64,000 nt of DNA, taken from CALELM01 sp045617105. GTDB taxonomy: Bacteria > Bacillota > Negativicutes > Selenomonadales > Selenomonadaceae. The stretch lies in contig JAZLHW010000048.1 in assembly GCA_045617105.1 (NCBI GenBank), forward strand, positions 21,189 through 85,188, in the 5' to 3' direction. Numbering within the stretch: position 1 is the stretch's first letter; the number at the start of each line of letters is the position of its first letter. Under the pieces are notes generated by a model, which saw only the letters and a list, made by a program, of their open reading frames with translations, was not told the origin of the DNA and did no database searches. A program made the translations under genes and the position numbers. This document shows, piece by piece, positions 51,802 through 60,481 of the stretch.

Positions 51802-53430
51802 TTACATCATGCCGGGCATTCCGCCCATTCCCGGTCCGCCTGCCGGCATAGGTGCTTCCTTCTCCGGCTTGTCAGCGATAAGGGTTTCTGTCGTGAGAAC
51901 CATGGATGCGATCGATGCAGCATTCTGCAATGCGGAACGCGTAACCTTAGCCGGATCCACGATACCTGCCTTGATCATATCAACGTATTCATTCGTCACA
52001 GCATTGAAGCCAATGCCGGAAGCCGTCTTCTTGACATTCTCAACAACGACAGAACCTTCGAGTCCTGCATTGTTTGCAATCTGGCGAACAGGCTCCTCGA
52101 TCGCACGCTTAACGATATTGACACCGACCTTGATATCGCCCTCTGCCTCGATCTTGTCAAGTGCAGGAAGAATATCAATGAAAGTCGTACCGCCGCCTGC
52201 TACGATACCTTCCTCAACAGCAGCACGCGTTGCGTTCAAAGCATCCTCGATACGGTACTTCTTTTCCTTCATCTCAACTTCCGTTGCTGCACCGATCTCG
52301 ATGACAGCTACACCGCCAGCCAGCTTTGCAAGACGCTCCTGCAGCTTCTCCTTGTCGAAATCGGAGGTCGTCTCTGCAATCTGCTTCTTGATCTGGGAAA
52401 CACGAGCTGCGATCTCTCCCTTGTCGCCAACACCGTCAACGATCGTCGTTTCCTCCTTCGAGGAACGAACCTGACGTGCACGGCCCAAGTCTTCCATCGT
52501 TACGCTGTCCAGCTTACGGCCAAGCTCTTCGCTGATAACACTTCCGCCTGTCAGGATAGCAATATCCTCCAGCATTGCCTTACGGCGGTCACCAAATCCA
52601 GGTGCCTTCACTGCCAATGCCTTGAACGTGCCGCGAAGCTTATTGACAACGATCGTAGCCAATGCCTCACCATCAAGATCCTCAGCGATAACGACCAGCT
52701 GCTTGCCCTGCTTCACTACCTGCTCAAGAACAGGGAGAATATCTGCAATAGCAGAGATCTTGCGATCCGTGATCAAAATGTACGGATCATCCATAACAGC
52801 TTCCATCTTGTCCGTATCTGTTACCATATATGGAGAAATGTAGCCACGGTCAAACTGCATACCTTCCACGACAGAAAGGTTCGTTGCCATGGACTTGGAT
52901 TCCTCTACCGTGATAACGCCGTCCTTGCCTACCTTTTCCATTGCTTCTGCGATCAGCTTGCCCGTTTCCTCATCTGCGGAAGAAATCGTAGCGACCTGAG
53001 CGATATCAGCCTGTCCCTCGACCTTCTTGCTCTTTAACTTGATCTCCTCGACCAATACATTGACAGCCGATTCGATGCCCTTCTTGACGATCATCGGGTT
53101 TGCACCTGCAACAACATTGCGCATTCCCTCATGGATCATCGCCTGTGCAAGAAGCGTTGCCGTCGTCGTACCGTCACCAGCGATATCATTGGTCTTTGTA
53201 GCGACCTCTTTCACAAGCTGTGCACCCATGTTCTCAAACGGATCCTCAAGCTCGATATCGCGTGCGATCGTAACGCCGTCATTCGTAATCGTAGGTGCGC
53301 CGAACTTCTTGTCCAAAACAACATTGCGTCCCTTTGGCCCAAGCGTAACCTTTACGGCATTTGCCAGTGCATCTACACCACGTCCCAATGCACGGCGTGC
53401 ATCCTCGTCAAACAAAATTTCCTTTGCCAT
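51802..53430 (-). CDS. groEL: Chaperonin GroEL (Hsp60)
   Basis: A 542-residue chaperonin. ATP-binding KVTLGPKGRNVVLDKKFGAP, GDGTTTATLLAQAM and AGGGTTFIDILPAL; the C-terminus is the usual Gly-Met tail (GGPGMGGMPGMM). With GroES it encloses and folds substrate proteins. It follows groES by 45 bp in a CIRCE-controlled operon. Confidence 0.98.
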   Translation of the reverse strand: MAKEILFDEDARRALGRGVDALANAVKVTLGPKGRNVVLDKKFGAPTITNDGVTIARDIELEDPFENMGAQLVKEVATKTNDIAGDGTTTATLLAQAMIHEGMRNVVAGANPMIVKKGIESAVNVLVEEIKLKSKKVEGQADIAQVATISSADEETGKLIAEAMEKVGKDGVITVEESKSMATNLSVVEGMQFDRGYISPYMVTDTDKMEAVMDDPYILITDRKISAIADILPVLEQVVKQGKQLVVIAEDLDGEALATIVVNKLRGTFKALAVKAPGFGDRRKAMLEDIAILTGGSVISEELGRKLDSVTMEDLGRARQVRSSKEETTIVDGVGDKGEIAARVSQIKKQIAETTSDFDKEKLQERLAKLAGGVAVIEIGAATEVEMKEKKYRIEDALNATRAAVEEGIVAGGGTTFIDILPALDKIEAEGDIKVGVNIVKRAIEEPVRQIANNAGLEGSVVVENVKKTASGIGFNAVTNEYVDMIKAGIVDPAKVTRSALQNAASIASMVLTTETLIADKPEKEAPMPAGGPGMGGMPGMM

Positions 53431-53475
53431 TTCAACAGCCCCCAGTATATTTAAAATATCTTACGTTTTCGAGAA

Positions 53476-53757
53476 TCAAAGGATTGCAAGAATATCGCTC
53501 TCACGAACAACGAGATAATCCTTGCCATCTACCTTTACTTCCGTTCCAGAATACTTCGAGAAAACAACATTGTCGCCAGCCTTGACTTCCATAGCGGCAT
53601 GTTCGCCATTATCCAGCAGCTTGCCCGAGCCTACTGCAACAACCGTTCCCTTCTGCGGCTTTTCCTTTGCCGTATCCGGCAGAACGATTCCGCTTGCCGT
53701 CTTTACATCGCCTTCTGAAACCTCAATGACTACTCGATCGCCCAATGGCTTAATCAT
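53476..53757 (-). CDS. groES: Co-chaperonin GroES
   Basis: A 93-residue lid of the GroEL chamber: MIKPLGDRVVIEVSEGDVKT, the mobile-loop region SGIVLPDTAKEKPQKGTVVA and the C-terminal KDYLVVRESDILAIL. Start ATG 53755-53757 behind GGGAGG; a longer frame upstream crosses the promoter and CIRCE. Confidence 0.97.
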   Translation of the reverse strand: MIKPLGDRVVIEVSEGDVKTASGIVLPDTAKEKPQKGTVVAVGSGKLLDNGEHAAMEVKAGDNVVFSKYSGTEVKVDGKDYLVVRESDILAIL

Positions 53758-53795
53758 ATGTATCTTCCTCCCGTTAAATAAAGTTCCCTTTCCTG

Positions 53796-53822
53796 TTAGC
53801 ACTCGATTGGCATGAGTGCTAA
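53796..53822. promoter_or_regulatory. CIRCE operator (HrcA site)
   Basis: TTAGCACTC (53796-53804), nine bases, GAGTGCTAA (53814-53822): a perfect match to the inverted repeat bound by the heat-shock repressor HrcA. It lies just downstream of the groESL promoter on the minus strand. Confidence 0.95.
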
Positions 53823-53833
53823 CCACAAGTAAT

Positions 53834-53862
53834 ATAATAACCTTTTTCGCAAAAAAATGCAA
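53834..53862 (-). promoter_or_regulatory. groESL promoter
   Basis: TTGCAT (53857-53862), 17 bases, TATTAT (53834-53839) on the minus strand, 11 bp upstream of CIRCE. Confidence 0.6.
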
Positions 53863-53905
53863 TAGCAAAAAGTCAAAAAAACAAAGCAAGTCTTCCGCAG
53901 GAAAA

Positions 53906-54748
53906 CTAGCGCACGAAATACGGTTTCAGAAGCAAGGTCAAGAAAAAGATTCCTGCCGCGAAAACCACGATTGCCGCTCCTGCCGACATATTAAAATAAT
54001 ATGCAAAAATCAATCCGCTGAATCCTGAGACCATCGCAATGAGTACAGAAACCAAATGATAATGCTTTACATCATTGGTCACATTTCTTGCTCCCGCTGC
54101 CGGAAGCACCAGCAAGGAATTGATGAGAAGGATCCCCACCCATTGAATACTGATCGCTACGACCACAGCCAAAATTCCCGCAAAGGCACACTCCACACAA
54201 AATACGGGAATCCCCCGGCTTCTGGCGAACGAAGAATTGATAGACAGCACCAAAAGCCTGTTGAAGAGCAGAATCCATGCACAAACCACGAGGAAAAAGA
54301 CAAGAAGAAGTGCTGCCAGATCCTCCGGCAAGATACTCAAGAGGTCTCCGATCAAAAACGAAGTAAACTTATTGAAACCGCCGCCATGCGACATAATGAG
54401 CAGCCCGACTGCAATCGCAGTAGAAGAAAAAACACCGATGATCGTATCCGCAGAAGCAGAACTCTTGTTCTTGATATAAGTAATGAAAAAGGCAAACAGC
54501 ACGGAAAATACGATCAATGCCATCATCGGAGAAAGCATCCCAAAAAGCACTCCGATCGCAATACCGGAAAATGCCCCATGCCCCAAGGAATCCGAAAAAA
54601 AAGCCATGCGGTTAGATACCACCATCGTGCTGAGTATCCCAAACAGCGGGGTAACAAGAAGCACCGCTAAAAAAGCATTCTTCATAAAGGCGTGGCTTGC
54701 CCAAGAAAACGGGAGCAGCACATCCATAATTGAATAAACAGCCTCCAT
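53906..54748 (-). CDS. Metal ABC transporter permease (ZnuB/MntB family)
   Basis: A 280-residue ABC-3 family permease with about eight helices (FFSDSLGHGAFSGIAIGVLF, GDLLSILPEDLAALLLVF, WVGILLINSLLVLPAAGARN). The family imports Zn, Mn or Fe. Its ATG overlaps the ATPase stop (TAATG). No binding-protein gene is adjacent, which is unusual. The gene ends the sigma-membrane protein-ATPase-permease run. Confidence 0.88.
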   Translation of the reverse strand: MEAVYSIMDVLLPFSWASHAFMKNAFLAVLLVTPLFGILSTMVVSNRMAFFSDSLGHGAFSGIAIGVLFGMLSPMMALIVFSVLFAFFITYIKNKSSASADTIIGVFSSTAIAVGLLIMSHGGGFNKFTSFLIGDLLSILPEDLAALLLVFFLVVCAWILLFNRLLVLSINSSFARSRGIPVFCVECAFAGILAVVVAISIQWVGILLINSLLVLPAAGARNVTNDVKHYHLVSVLIAMVSGFSGLIFAYYFNMSAGAAIVVFAAGIFFLTLLLKPYFVR

Positions 54749-55542
54749 TATGTCCTTTCCTCCCCAGTCGTTCCCTCTCCTGCCAGCACGCCAAAAATCT
54801 TCTTTGTCCTGCTGTCTGCAAATACCTCCCGCGGCGAAGCATTCATGATGACACCATGATCCAAAAGCACTACCTGATCTGCATGTTTTGCTACTAAATT
54901 CATATCATGGGAAACCAAGATGATCGCCATGTCCTCCTTTTCCCGAAGCCCGCCGACAATATCATAAAAAAGCTCCATTCCGTTTTGATCCACTCCCGAA
55001 ACAGGCTCATCCAGCAAAAGCAGATCCGGCATAGGATTCAGTGCCAAAGCCAAAAGGACTCGCTGCAGCTCTCCTCCGGAAAGTGCTCCCAGCCTGCGGT
55101 CGACCAAATACTCTGCCTTCACGCGTTTCAGTGTTTCAATCACCTGCTCCCGAAGCCTTCCTGCCGAGCATAACCAAACTGGTCTTTGCGAAAGACATGC
55201 CATAAAGAGATCCAAAACACTCGTAGGTGAGGTCACATCAAACCTCAAATACTGCGGCACATACCCTATAATGGGATGCCCTGTATGCTTCCCCTTTGCA
55301 TCCACATAATGAAGCTTCCCGCTATGCGGAACCTCTCCTAAAATTGCCCGCAAAAGCGTACTTTTTCCTGCACCATTCGGTCCGATCAGAGCCGTCAGCT
55401 GCCCGCAATGAACATGGAGATTGACATCGGAAAAAATCTCCAGCCTCCCGATCCTCACACCAAAGTTCTCAATTCTCGTACAGCAAAACTTGGAACAATC
55501 CGTATTCGATGAGGCATGATGATGAAAAATTTTCTTAAACAA
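54748..55542 (-). CDS. Metal ABC transporter ATPase (ZnuC/MntA family)
   Basis: About 264 residues: Walker A GPNGAGKSTLLRAILG, signature LSGGELQRVLLALAL, Walker B LLLLDEPVSGVD and switch VSHDMNL. The N-terminus (KKIFHHHASSNTDCSKFCCT) has three His and three Cys before the ATPase core, a possible metal-binding addition not usual in ZnuC. Start taken as TTG 55540-55542 behind AAAGGCGG; TTG 55566 is also possible. Confidence 0.85.
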   Translation of the reverse strand: MFKKIFHHHASSNTDCSKFCCTRIENFGVRIGRLEIFSDVNLHVHCGQLTALIGPNGAGKSTLLRAILGEVPHSGKLHYVDAKGKHTGHPIIGYVPQYLRFDVTSPTSVLDLFMACLSQRPVWLCSAGRLREQVIETLKRVKAEYLVDRRLGALSGGELQRVLLALALNPMPDLLLLDEPVSGVDQNGMELFYDIVGGLREKEDMAIILVSHDMNLVAKHADQVVLLDHGVIMNASPREVFADSRTKKIFGVLAGEGTTGEERT

Positions 55543-55601
55543 TTCAAACCGCCTTTCCCAAAACAAAGAAAAGCACCTGCCCCCGCAAGTGCCTCAGATC
55601 C

Positions 55602-56081
55602 TCAAATCACTCCAAGAAACAAATTTACCGCTGCAAAGCATTTTCCATAGACAGAAATATATGTCAGGGGACTCTCCTTCAGCACACAATAGCGGCAATA
55701 TCTTGCAATAACCGGGAAGGGATCTCCATCTTTGTCGCACAGCCTTTGAAATTTTCGTATGCGCCAAAAGCTCTGCGTCATTTCTGCAAGCCAACATCCC
55801 ACGATCACGGAAAACGCCCAGATCCTCCACCCCTGCATAGCAAGATGTTCACGTGCCAGCGCAAGCCCCAAGAGATCAAACCCCACCAGCAAAACTTGAA
55901 AAACAGAAAGGCATCCCAGCAAAGTCTCCAGCGGCATCATCTCCAAAACGATCTTTTGTTCCTCGACCTCTGCCACCATATCGTTCACTCTTGCCAAACG
56001 CTGTCCTTCATTCATGACATCATATGCCCTATATATGCTATATGCCATCCAAAGTCCTGCAAAACACTGCAACCAAAACAT
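55602..56081 (-). CDS. Hypothetical membrane protein
   Basis: 159 residues with hydrophobic helices at about 1-18, 50-75, 84-100 and 143-159 and a cytoplasmic-looking basic stretch (FWRIRKFQRLCDKDGDPFPV). No family recognised. It begins 23 bp after the second sigma-factor gene and ends 59 bp before the metal ABC ATPase, all on one strand. It could act with the sigma factor, for example as a membrane partner, but no anti-sigma motif is seen. Confidence 0.6.
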   Translation of the reverse strand: MFWLQCFAGLWMAYSIYRAYDVMNEGQRLARVNDMVAEVEEQKIVLEMMPLETLLGCLSVFQVLLVGFDLLGLALAREHLAMQGWRIWAFSVIVGCWLAEMTQSFWRIRKFQRLCDKDGDPFPVIARYCRYCVLKESPLTYISVYGKCFAAVNLFLGVI

Positions 56082-56104
56082 ACCGACGTACTCCCAACCT
56101 TATC

Positions 56105-56857
56105 TCAAAGAATATCCCTGTCGTCCTCAATTTCATAAGGATCCTCTGCTTCCTCATAACAGAGGCAATGACGAAAATACTGGCGAAGCATCTTGAGCGT
56201 GATTTCCCCATTCGTCTTGACACCGAGACGAATCGCCTGCTTGGCACGTTGAAGGGCATTGTCAATAGATTTCACGCTGCGCCCCATGGAATGAGCGATC
56301 TCCTCATAACGGCTGCCCTTCAGATAGCACATGACCGCTTCGTATTCCACCTCAGAGAGCAGTTGCCGAACGAACGCATGGCATACCCGATATTCCTCCA
56401 TCTGGATAATGCTGTCTGCCGCATCTGAGTTCGTCTCATCCGCAAGGATATCCAAAAAGGTAACCTCCGAGTCCTCCAAATGAATCGTAGCATTCAAGGA
56501 CACCGACGTATTCAGCGGACGGTGCTTTTGCCGATTTGCTGCCTTAATGGCAGAAATGTACTGGCATCGCACGCACCGCTTTGCGAACGCCGAAAACGGA
56601 GCTTCCCTCTTGAGTTCATAGCCCTGCACAGCCTTGTAAAAGCCCAGCCTTCCCTCCTGCAGCAGATCCTCGTCCTCTGCCTTCAGCAAAAAGTAATGCT
56701 GTCCAACAGCGCGTATCATGTGATTATACCGCCGATAAAGAACAGCCAGTGCATTTCCATCCTGCTGTGTCCTATAACACTGGATCAGTTCATCATCTGT
56801 AGCAACTTCATATTTCATAATCATTTTTTTATCACTCTCTGACTTCATTTTCGTCAT
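56105..56857 (-). CDS. Second SigH-like sigma factor
   Basis: A 250-residue paralogue of the sigma factor at 35586. Region 2: ALAVLYRRYNHMIRAVGQHY and EDEDLLQEGRLGFYKAVQGY; region 4: LSEVEYEAVMCYLKGSRYEE and MGRSVKSIDNALQRAKQAIR, sharing RSVKSIDNALQR with the other. The C-terminus is acidic (YEEAEDPYEIEDDRDIL). Start uncertain among ATG 56857 and two later ATGs. Not in a conserved gene order, unlike sigH. Its regulon is unknown. Confidence 0.8.
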   Translation of the reverse strand: MTKMKSESDKKMIMKYEVATDDELIQCYRTQQDGNALAVLYRRYNHMIRAVGQHYFLLKAEDEDLLQEGRLGFYKAVQGYELKREAPFSAFAKRCVRCQYISAIKAANRQKHRPLNTSVSLNATIHLEDSEVTFLDILADETNSDAADSIIQMEEYRVCHAFVRQLLSEVEYEAVMCYLKGSRYEEIAHSMGRSVKSIDNALQRAKQAIRLGVKTNGEITLKMLRQYFRHCLCYEEAEDPYEIEDDRDIL

Positions 56858-56880
56858 CCCAATACTATTTTCTGTCTTTC

Positions 56881-56916
56881 ATTGCCTCAACGATTGCCTC
56901 AACGATTGCCTCAAGG
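56881..56916. repeat. Three 12-bp tandem repeats over the glycosidase stop codon
   Basis: ATTGCCTCAACG, ATTGCCTCAACG and ATTGCCTCAAGG follow one another. On the minus strand each unit contains TGA in the reading frame of the upstream glycosidase gene, whose stop at 56911-56913 is the first of the three. The array could be slippage-generated. Confidence 0.7.
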
Positions 56917-58371
56917 GCTGCCTTCTTTCTTCAAAAGCAAAAGAGCACAGCCTACATTTCTTTCCCGACCATCTGACGGGACATTCATCACCTTGTCTCC
57001 CAGCACCATTTCGCTGGAACCGCCCCCATCAAAATTCAGGGCATTCACCGCACCAAACTTTTTCATAAGCTCTGCAAGCTCCGTCAAGGTACAGCCAATA
57101 CTGTGCTTCTGGCGCCCATCTACTACCATAAAGACATAATCACCGGAATCTGTAACCCCAAATGCAGTCCTCGGCGCACGGCCTGATGCGATATCTGATG
57201 GAAATTGTTCCTCCAGTGAAGTCACACACACCTTTCCATCCTGAAGCAACCGAGGGCCAACCCCCTGTATCCACTCTGTCTTGTTCCAAGGCTCTCCCAG
57301 ATCCTCATTCAGGAATGCCGCATCACCCACCTTGACCTTTTCAAAAGCAGCTCTTGCTGTGCCATGCACAGATACCACATAGCCATCCTTTGGTATGACG
57401 GAATTTCCTTGGCTGATCTTTACTACCTTGTTGTTCTTGATAATGTATTCCTTCCCAAACGGATTGGTCTTGGTCGTTTCCGCAAAAAAAGGATTATAGA
57501 CGATCAGTGCATTTTCGCTTCGTTCCCAGTTGATGCCGTCCACATCATGTGAGATTCCCCCCATAGTAACAGCCCCCATATAGCGAGCTTTGCCAAAATA
57601 CAAATCCCCACTGGGAAGTTTTCCCACTCCTGTTCGATTATAATCACAGGTAGATACCACAGTACCCTTGAGTTTCAACAAGCCGATGATCGTGCCGTCA
57701 TTGCCGAAATAAGACGAATTCACTGCAGCTGCTGCGTGATGCTCTGCCGCAATCGCCCGTACAGTCTTCAGTCCTGCCACTTGGTCCCCGTCCAATGCCG
57801 GGCATACGTCATATTTTTTCTTATCTGCAGTCAAAGCATAGGCCGTCACCCGTCCGGCAGCTGTCATCTTCTCATATTTCACATAAGAAAGCCCTTCTGC
57901 GGGATGGCTTTCCTGCCTCTGCTCCTTGCCGATCGGCCACTCCTTCCCAACCTGCTGGCTTACAGGCGGCTTTGCCTGCTTCCCCTTTTGCTCTGTCCCT
58001 TGCTCCTTGAACTCAATATAGACTCTTGGCGGATCATTCAGTTTATGAACCGTGTACGATGCCTTCCTCGTCAGATCGATCACTGCGCGCATGCCGTTTG
58101 GCTTCGGCTCAAAGCTTACCTTCTTTATCAAGCTGCTGTACATGGCTGGCTTGCTCTTTGAACGATCCACCATGCCATCCAAGTCCAAGACGACTCTCTG
58201 CCCTTGCTCCTCACTCACAGCATTGTAAGACGGAATTGCACTAAGATCAAACACGATTCGATTTTTTGATGCACCAAACCTCACATCATTCAACACCGCA
58301 TGGCCTGCCGCAAACACACTTGCCTGCATCCAAAGGAACAGGCACAGCAGACAGAAACCTATTTTCTTCAT
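56911..58371 (-). CDS. Secreted phosphodiester-glycosidase-family protein with AMIN-like N-domain
   Basis: A 486-residue exported protein: signal peptide (KKIGFCLLCLFLWMQASVFA), an AMIN-like beta domain (about 25-125, VLNDVRFGASKNRIVFDLSA, RVYIEFKE) that in amidases binds peptidoglycan, a charged Gln/Lys linker, and a C-terminal NAGPA domain (PF09992: AAAVNSSYFGNDGTIIGLLK, MVVDGRQKHSIGCTLTELAE, ALNFDGGGSSEMV). The catalytic domain cleaves sugar-phosphate linkages; a cell-envelope polymer is the probable substrate. ATG 58369-58371 follows GAGGAGG. Confidence 0.85.
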   Translation of the reverse strand: MKKIGFCLLCLFLWMQASVFAAGHAVLNDVRFGASKNRIVFDLSAIPSYNAVSEEQGQRVVLDLDGMVDRSKSKPAMYSSLIKKVSFEPKPNGMRAVIDLTRKASYTVHKLNDPPRVYIEFKEQGTEQKGKQAKPPVSQQVGKEWPIGKEQRQESHPAEGLSYVKYEKMTAAGRVTAYALTADKKKYDVCPALDGDQVAGLKTVRAIAAEHHAAAAVNSSYFGNDGTIIGLLKLKGTVVSTCDYNRTGVGKLPSGDLYFGKARYMGAVTMGGISHDVDGINWERSENALIVYNPFFAETTKTNPFGKEYIIKNNKVVKISQGNSVIPKDGYVVSVHGTARAAFEKVKVGDAAFLNEDLGEPWNKTEWIQGVGPRLLQDGKVCVTSLEEQFPSDIASGRAPRTAFGVTDSGDYVFMVVDGRQKHSIGCTLTELAELMKKFGAVNALNFDGGGSSEMVLGDKVMNVPSDGRERNVGCALLLLKKEGSP

Positions 58372-58447
58372 GAAAAGCCTCCTCGGCTGTTTGACAAACA
58401 TTTCTTGCTATGCTATCTTTGAACTGGTTTTACGAAATCTTTTTTTG

Positions 58448-59113
58448 TCAATTTTCCTCGTTGATCTCGTCAATATCCACATCAACGATACCGGCAGATC
58501 GGTGTGCAACCACTCCTGGCTGGTAAATGACATGACACCGAAATTTTTGATCCATGTAGAGATTTTGAGGAGGATACGGCGCATATCGCAAAGTGGGCAG
58601 CACAGCAACGCCCGCACGGTCGAGCTGCCTGTTCAGCTGCCACGTCAAACCTTTTCGGTCGTACCGATCCGTATTGCCCGCTTCTGCCGCCAATTCCCAT
58701 ATATCATTATAAGTCACTTTGTTCCCAGTTGCCAACTTAAAAATAAATCCCTTGGCAAAAGACTCCACCTTGGTGCCATCTTCAGCAAAAACAGCTTCCG
58801 TCAAGACGCAGCTGAATGTGTATGCCTTGTTGCAGGTAACATCATAGGACACCGTTCCATGCAGCTTTGGCTGCTGCAAGGAGGCAATCCTTACCCTTTG
58901 CGTAAAATCATCAATTTCCTGCTTTATGGCACAGTTGATTTTCTCTGACACGGATACATCGTCCACCTGCACCACAGGACAGGAAGCCTCCACAGCACCC
59001 AGATCCAAAAATTCCTCTGTGACCTCAGCCCGCATGCTTTCCGCACAGGAAACGCCAGCGAGAGAAAACCAAACCATCGCAGCCAAGATCACCTGAAAAA
59101 GGACTCTCTTCAA
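58448..59113 (-). CDS. Secreted DUF3298/DUF4163-type protein (PdaC/RsiV-like domain)
   Basis: A 221-residue protein with a signal peptide (FQVILAAMVWFSLAGVSCA). The middle matches the DUF4163-DUF3298 arrangement: INCAIKQEIDDFTQRVRIAS, YDVTCNKAYTFSCVLTEAVF and FKLATGNKVTYNDIWELAAE. Such domains occur in peptidoglycan deacetylase PdaC and anti-sigma factor RsiV, where they bind carbohydrate or lysozyme. TTG start behind AAAGGTGG. It is 76 bp upstream of the glycosidase and divergent from a polysaccharide deacetylase, with only 57 bp between. Confidence 0.75.
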   Translation of the reverse strand: MKRVLFQVILAAMVWFSLAGVSCAESMRAEVTEEFLDLGAVEASCPVVQVDDVSVSEKINCAIKQEIDDFTQRVRIASLQQPKLHGTVSYDVTCNKAYTFSCVLTEAVFAEDGTKVESFAKGFIFKLATGNKVTYNDIWELAAEAGNTDRYDRKGLTWQLNRQLDRAGVAVLPTLRYAPYPPQNLYMDQKFRCHVIYQPGVVAHRSAGIVDVDIDEINEEN

Positions 59114-59170
59114 CGGAATTCCACCTTTCTGTCAAATCTAACTCTTATCATATCAAGGAGGTACCATATC

Positions 59171-59974
59171 TTGCAAGTCTTTCAACAAAAATTTGTCATA
59201 ATCTTCCTTTTTCTTTTCACGCTTTTGCTTTCTCTTCCAAAATGCATGGCTTCGGCGGTAGATACAGAAAACGGAACAAAAATACTCGTCCTCAATTATC
59301 ATAAGGTGGATGACACAGACATTTCTCTCTCCGTATCGCCAGAGGACTTCGATGCACAGCTCAAGTACCTGATTCTCCATGGTTATCATTCGATCACACC
59401 GGAGCAGCTTCTGGATCATCTTGAAAACGGCACAGAGCTTCCTGAAAATCCTGTCCTGATCACCTTTGACGATGGCTACCTTGACAATTATACCTACGCC
59501 TATCCAATCCTCCTCAAGAACGGCTTCCAGGCTACGATCTTCATCGTTCCGGAGCTTGTGGGGACTGCACGTTATTTAGATTACTTTGACTGGGCACAGG
59601 CAAAGGAAATGCTGGAGCATGGCATCAATATCGAATCACACACTATCAGTCACTCGCCTCTTTCCAAGCTCTCTGTCCAAGAGGCAAGAGATGAGTTGAT
59701 GAACTCGCAAAAAATCATCGAAGCTCATCTCGGAAAAAAGCCTATCTTCCTCGCATACCCCTACGGCTCCCATAACAGCATCATAACAGAGCTTGCACAG
59801 GAATGCGGCTATCAAGCAGCCTTCACCATTCGCCAAGGACTCGTGGACGATGAATCGGATCCCTATCGGTTGGAACGCATTACCATACTTCGCCATGACA
59901 GAGTTTATCACGGGTTCACAACAAAAATCCACTATGCAACAAATTTTGAAAAAATAGGTTGGGTAACCCCATAA
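59171..59974 (+). CDS. Polysaccharide deacetylase (NodB domain)
   Basis: A 267-residue exported carbohydrate esterase family 4 protein. Signal segment at about 8-28; NodB motifs TFDDGYLDNY (D100, D101) and ESHTISHSPLS with metal ligands H157 and H161; YPYGSHN follows. It removes acetyl groups from an extracellular or envelope polysaccharide. TTG start behind AAGGAGG. One of two plus-strand genes right of 17 kb. Its divergent neighbour has the kind of domain that partners such a catalytic domain in PdaC. Confidence 0.9.
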   Translation: MQVFQQKFVIIFLFLFTLLLSLPKCMASAVDTENGTKILVLNYHKVDDTDISLSVSPEDFDAQLKYLILHGYHSITPEQLLDHLENGTELPENPVLITFDDGYLDNYTYAYPILLKNGFQATIFIVPELVGTARYLDYFDWAQAKEMLEHGINIESHTISHSPLSKLSVQEARDELMNSQKIIEAHLGKKPIFLAYPYGSHNSIITELAQECGYQAAFTIRQGLVDDESDPYRLERITILRHDRVYHGFTTKIHYATNFEKIGWVTP

Positions 59975-59979
59975 TACAG

Positions 59980-60022
59980 AAAAGCAGGAAGGAAACCAAG
60001 ACAGGTTTCCCTCCTGCTTTTT
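59980..60022. terminator. Bidirectional terminator between the deacetylase and recX
   Basis: AAAAGCAGGAAGGAAACC (59980-59997) pairs with GGTTTCCCTCCTGCTTTT (60004 on) with one mismatch; T/A runs flank it. The two genes converge on it. Confidence 0.88.
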
Positions 60023-60481
60023 TCATACTTTCTTTTCCGCCAAAAAGCTCTGCACGGCTTCCTGCATGACGGAAGAATCAAACCCCTTTGCATAAAGGTT
60101 TGCCAGCATTTTCCTTTCCTCAGAGCTTCCCTTGAATTTTATACGCAGGCAGCGGATCGCCGTCTGCAGCTCCCGTGCATATGTGTCCTGCGGTACGCAC
60201 GATCTCACCAAGCCAGCTTCAAAGCCCCTCTGCATCAGCTTGACGCATATCTGCCGGACAGAATACTTGCTTTCTCGATAAAAAAAATCAAACTGCCTGG
60301 CACATGCCTCAGCGTCATTCAAATAATGACGTTCCTCCAAGCAGGAAAGCGCCAATTCTGTCTCATCTTCCTCATAACCCTTACGCCTCAGCTTTTCACG
60401 CAGCTTACCACTGCTCTGCTCCTGCCTTGCCAAAAGATCCGTCGCATACATGAGAGCGGTCTTATTCGTCTGCTGTCTCAT
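60023..60481 (-). CDS. recX: RecX regulatory protein
   Basis: A 152-residue all-helical protein that modulates RecA filaments. Repeated three-helix units are seen in LLARQEQSSGKLREKLRRKG, YLNDAEACARQFDFFYRESK and QICVKLMQRGFEAGLV. Its start overlaps the recA 3' end by 20 bp, so the two are co-translated. Confidence 0.92.
   Translation of the reverse strand: MRQQTNKTALMYATDLLARQEQSSGKLREKLRRKGYEEDETELALSCLEERHYLNDAEACARQFDFFYRESKYSVRQICVKLMQRGFEAGLVRSCVPQDTYARELQTAIRCLRIKFKGSSEERKMLANLYAKGFDSSVMQEAVQSFLAEKKV

Noticed and set aside
56881..56916. CRISPR-like array
   Set aside because: The units are 12 bp and contiguous, without spacers; no cas genes are present.
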